Below are positions 5,940-6,302 of a stretch of 6,302 nt of DNA, in pieces. This DNA is from Candidatus Blautia equi (GTDB taxonomy: Bacteria > Bacillota > Clostridia > Lachnospirales > Lachnospiraceae), in NCBI GenBank assembly GCA_018064695.1, contig JAGHUU010000323.1, positions 1-6,302 on the forward strand, written 5' to 3'. How positions within the stretch are numbered: position 1 is the stretch's first letter; every line of letters begins with the position of its first letter. Under the pieces are notes generated by a model. That model was not told the origin of the DNA. It worked only from the letters and a program-made list of their open reading frames with translations, and made no database searches. The translations under genes and the position numbers were made by a program.

Positions 5940-6302
5940 CTATTTCTTACGTGTCTTTGGATCGAGAATCTCACGGATTGCATCACCGAGCAGGTTGAAA
6001 CAAAGTACTGTGATAAAAATTGCCACACCAGGGAAAATACAGCACCACCATTTATCCGGGAAATAAGCACGTCCTGTAGAAATCATCAGCCCCCATTCAG
6101 GTGTAGGTGCCTGCGCGCCCAGACCAAGGAAACTTAAGCTGGCGATTGTCATAATAACGCCGCCAATATCCATGGATGCCTGCACAATGATCGGACTGAT
6201 ACAGTTCGGAATAATATGTTTAAAAATAATTTTCATTTTACTGGTACCGATGGTTTCTGCCGCCTGTACAAACTTTCGTTCCCTTACACTGACAGCCTGC
6301 CC
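5940..6302 (-). CDS. Peptide ABC transporter permease, DppC/OppC type (C-terminal part, 5' end outside window)
   Basis: Inner-membrane permease subunit of a peptide/nickel/opine-class ABC importer. The open frame enters from the right edge with no start in view, and 120 residues plus a TAG stop are visible. A Met at 6236-6234 is internal, because family-typical sequence continues upstream of it. The fragment begins with the cytoplasmic EAA coupling loop (QAAETIG...IIFKHIIPN, about residues 12-33), which docks on the ATPase. A membrane segment follows (about 35-60), then the hallmark SFLGLGAQAPTPEWG, a last membrane segment (about 85-105) and the typical ending NLLGDAIREILDP. These motifs place it in the DppC/OppC half of the permease pair; a DppB-like partner and a binding protein are expected upstream, outside the window. 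The ATPase gene begins 17 nt downstream. The class assignment is firm; the substrate is unknown. Confidence 0.93.
   Translation of the reverse strand, partial: GQAVSVRERKFVQAAETIGTSKMKIIFKHIIPNCISPIIVQASMDIGGVIMTIASLSFLGLGAQAPTPEWGLMISTGRAYFPDKWWCCIFPGVAIFITVLCFNLLGDAIREILDPKTRKK

Noticed and set aside
5458..6066. Plus-strand 202-residue open frame
   Set aside because: It spans, antisense, the junction of the permease and ATPase genes, both of which are firmly identified, and shows no domain of its own.
1..6302. CRISPR arrays, tRNA or rRNA genes and transposase genes
   Set aside because: No regularly spaced repeats, tRNA-like cloverleaf, rRNA sequence or transposase motif was seen on either strand.

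Overview
The window (about 6.3 kb, moderately AT-rich) looks like chromosomal DNA from a Gram-positive anaerobe of the Clostridia, most likely Lachnospiraceae. This is inferred from protein style, strong AAGGAG-type ribosome binding sites and codon use; nothing in the window proves the taxon. All six recognisable genes lie on the minus strand and read from the right edge to the left. The gaps between them are only 14-25 nt, and each internal gene has its own Shine-Dalgarno sequence. I read this as the distal part of one operon whose promoter and first genes lie beyond position 6302.

In transcription order: (1) the C-terminal part of a DppC/OppC-type permease, cut by the window edge (5940-6302); (2) a 600-residue fusion of two peptide-transporter ATPases, DppD-like plus DppF-like (4120-5922); (3) a DUF917 / S-methyl-thiohydantoin-desulfurase-family protein (3005-4105); (4) an M20 dipeptidase of PepV type (1724-2989); (5) a metalloenzyme of the aminopeptidase T (M29)/NicX superfamily (676-1698); (6) a half-size, single-domain EamA/DMT membrane protein (231-659). 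A convincing intrinsic terminator (155-196) follows the last gene.

Together these genes suggest a route in which a small peptide-like or cyclic-amide compound is imported by an ABC transporter and processed by three cytosolic enzymes: DUF917, an M20 metallopeptidase and a NicX/M29-like metalloenzyme. The DMT protein may move a product or co-substrate. The substrate cannot be read from the sequence. The combination does not match a textbook pathway I know and is the best candidate here for an undescribed system.

The leftmost 150 bp contains no gene I can support. It holds an 89-bp imperfect palindrome (41-129) with alternative internal hairpins and, beside it, a smaller hairpin (19-40). These could be a palindromic repeat, a mobile-element end or a structured RNA.
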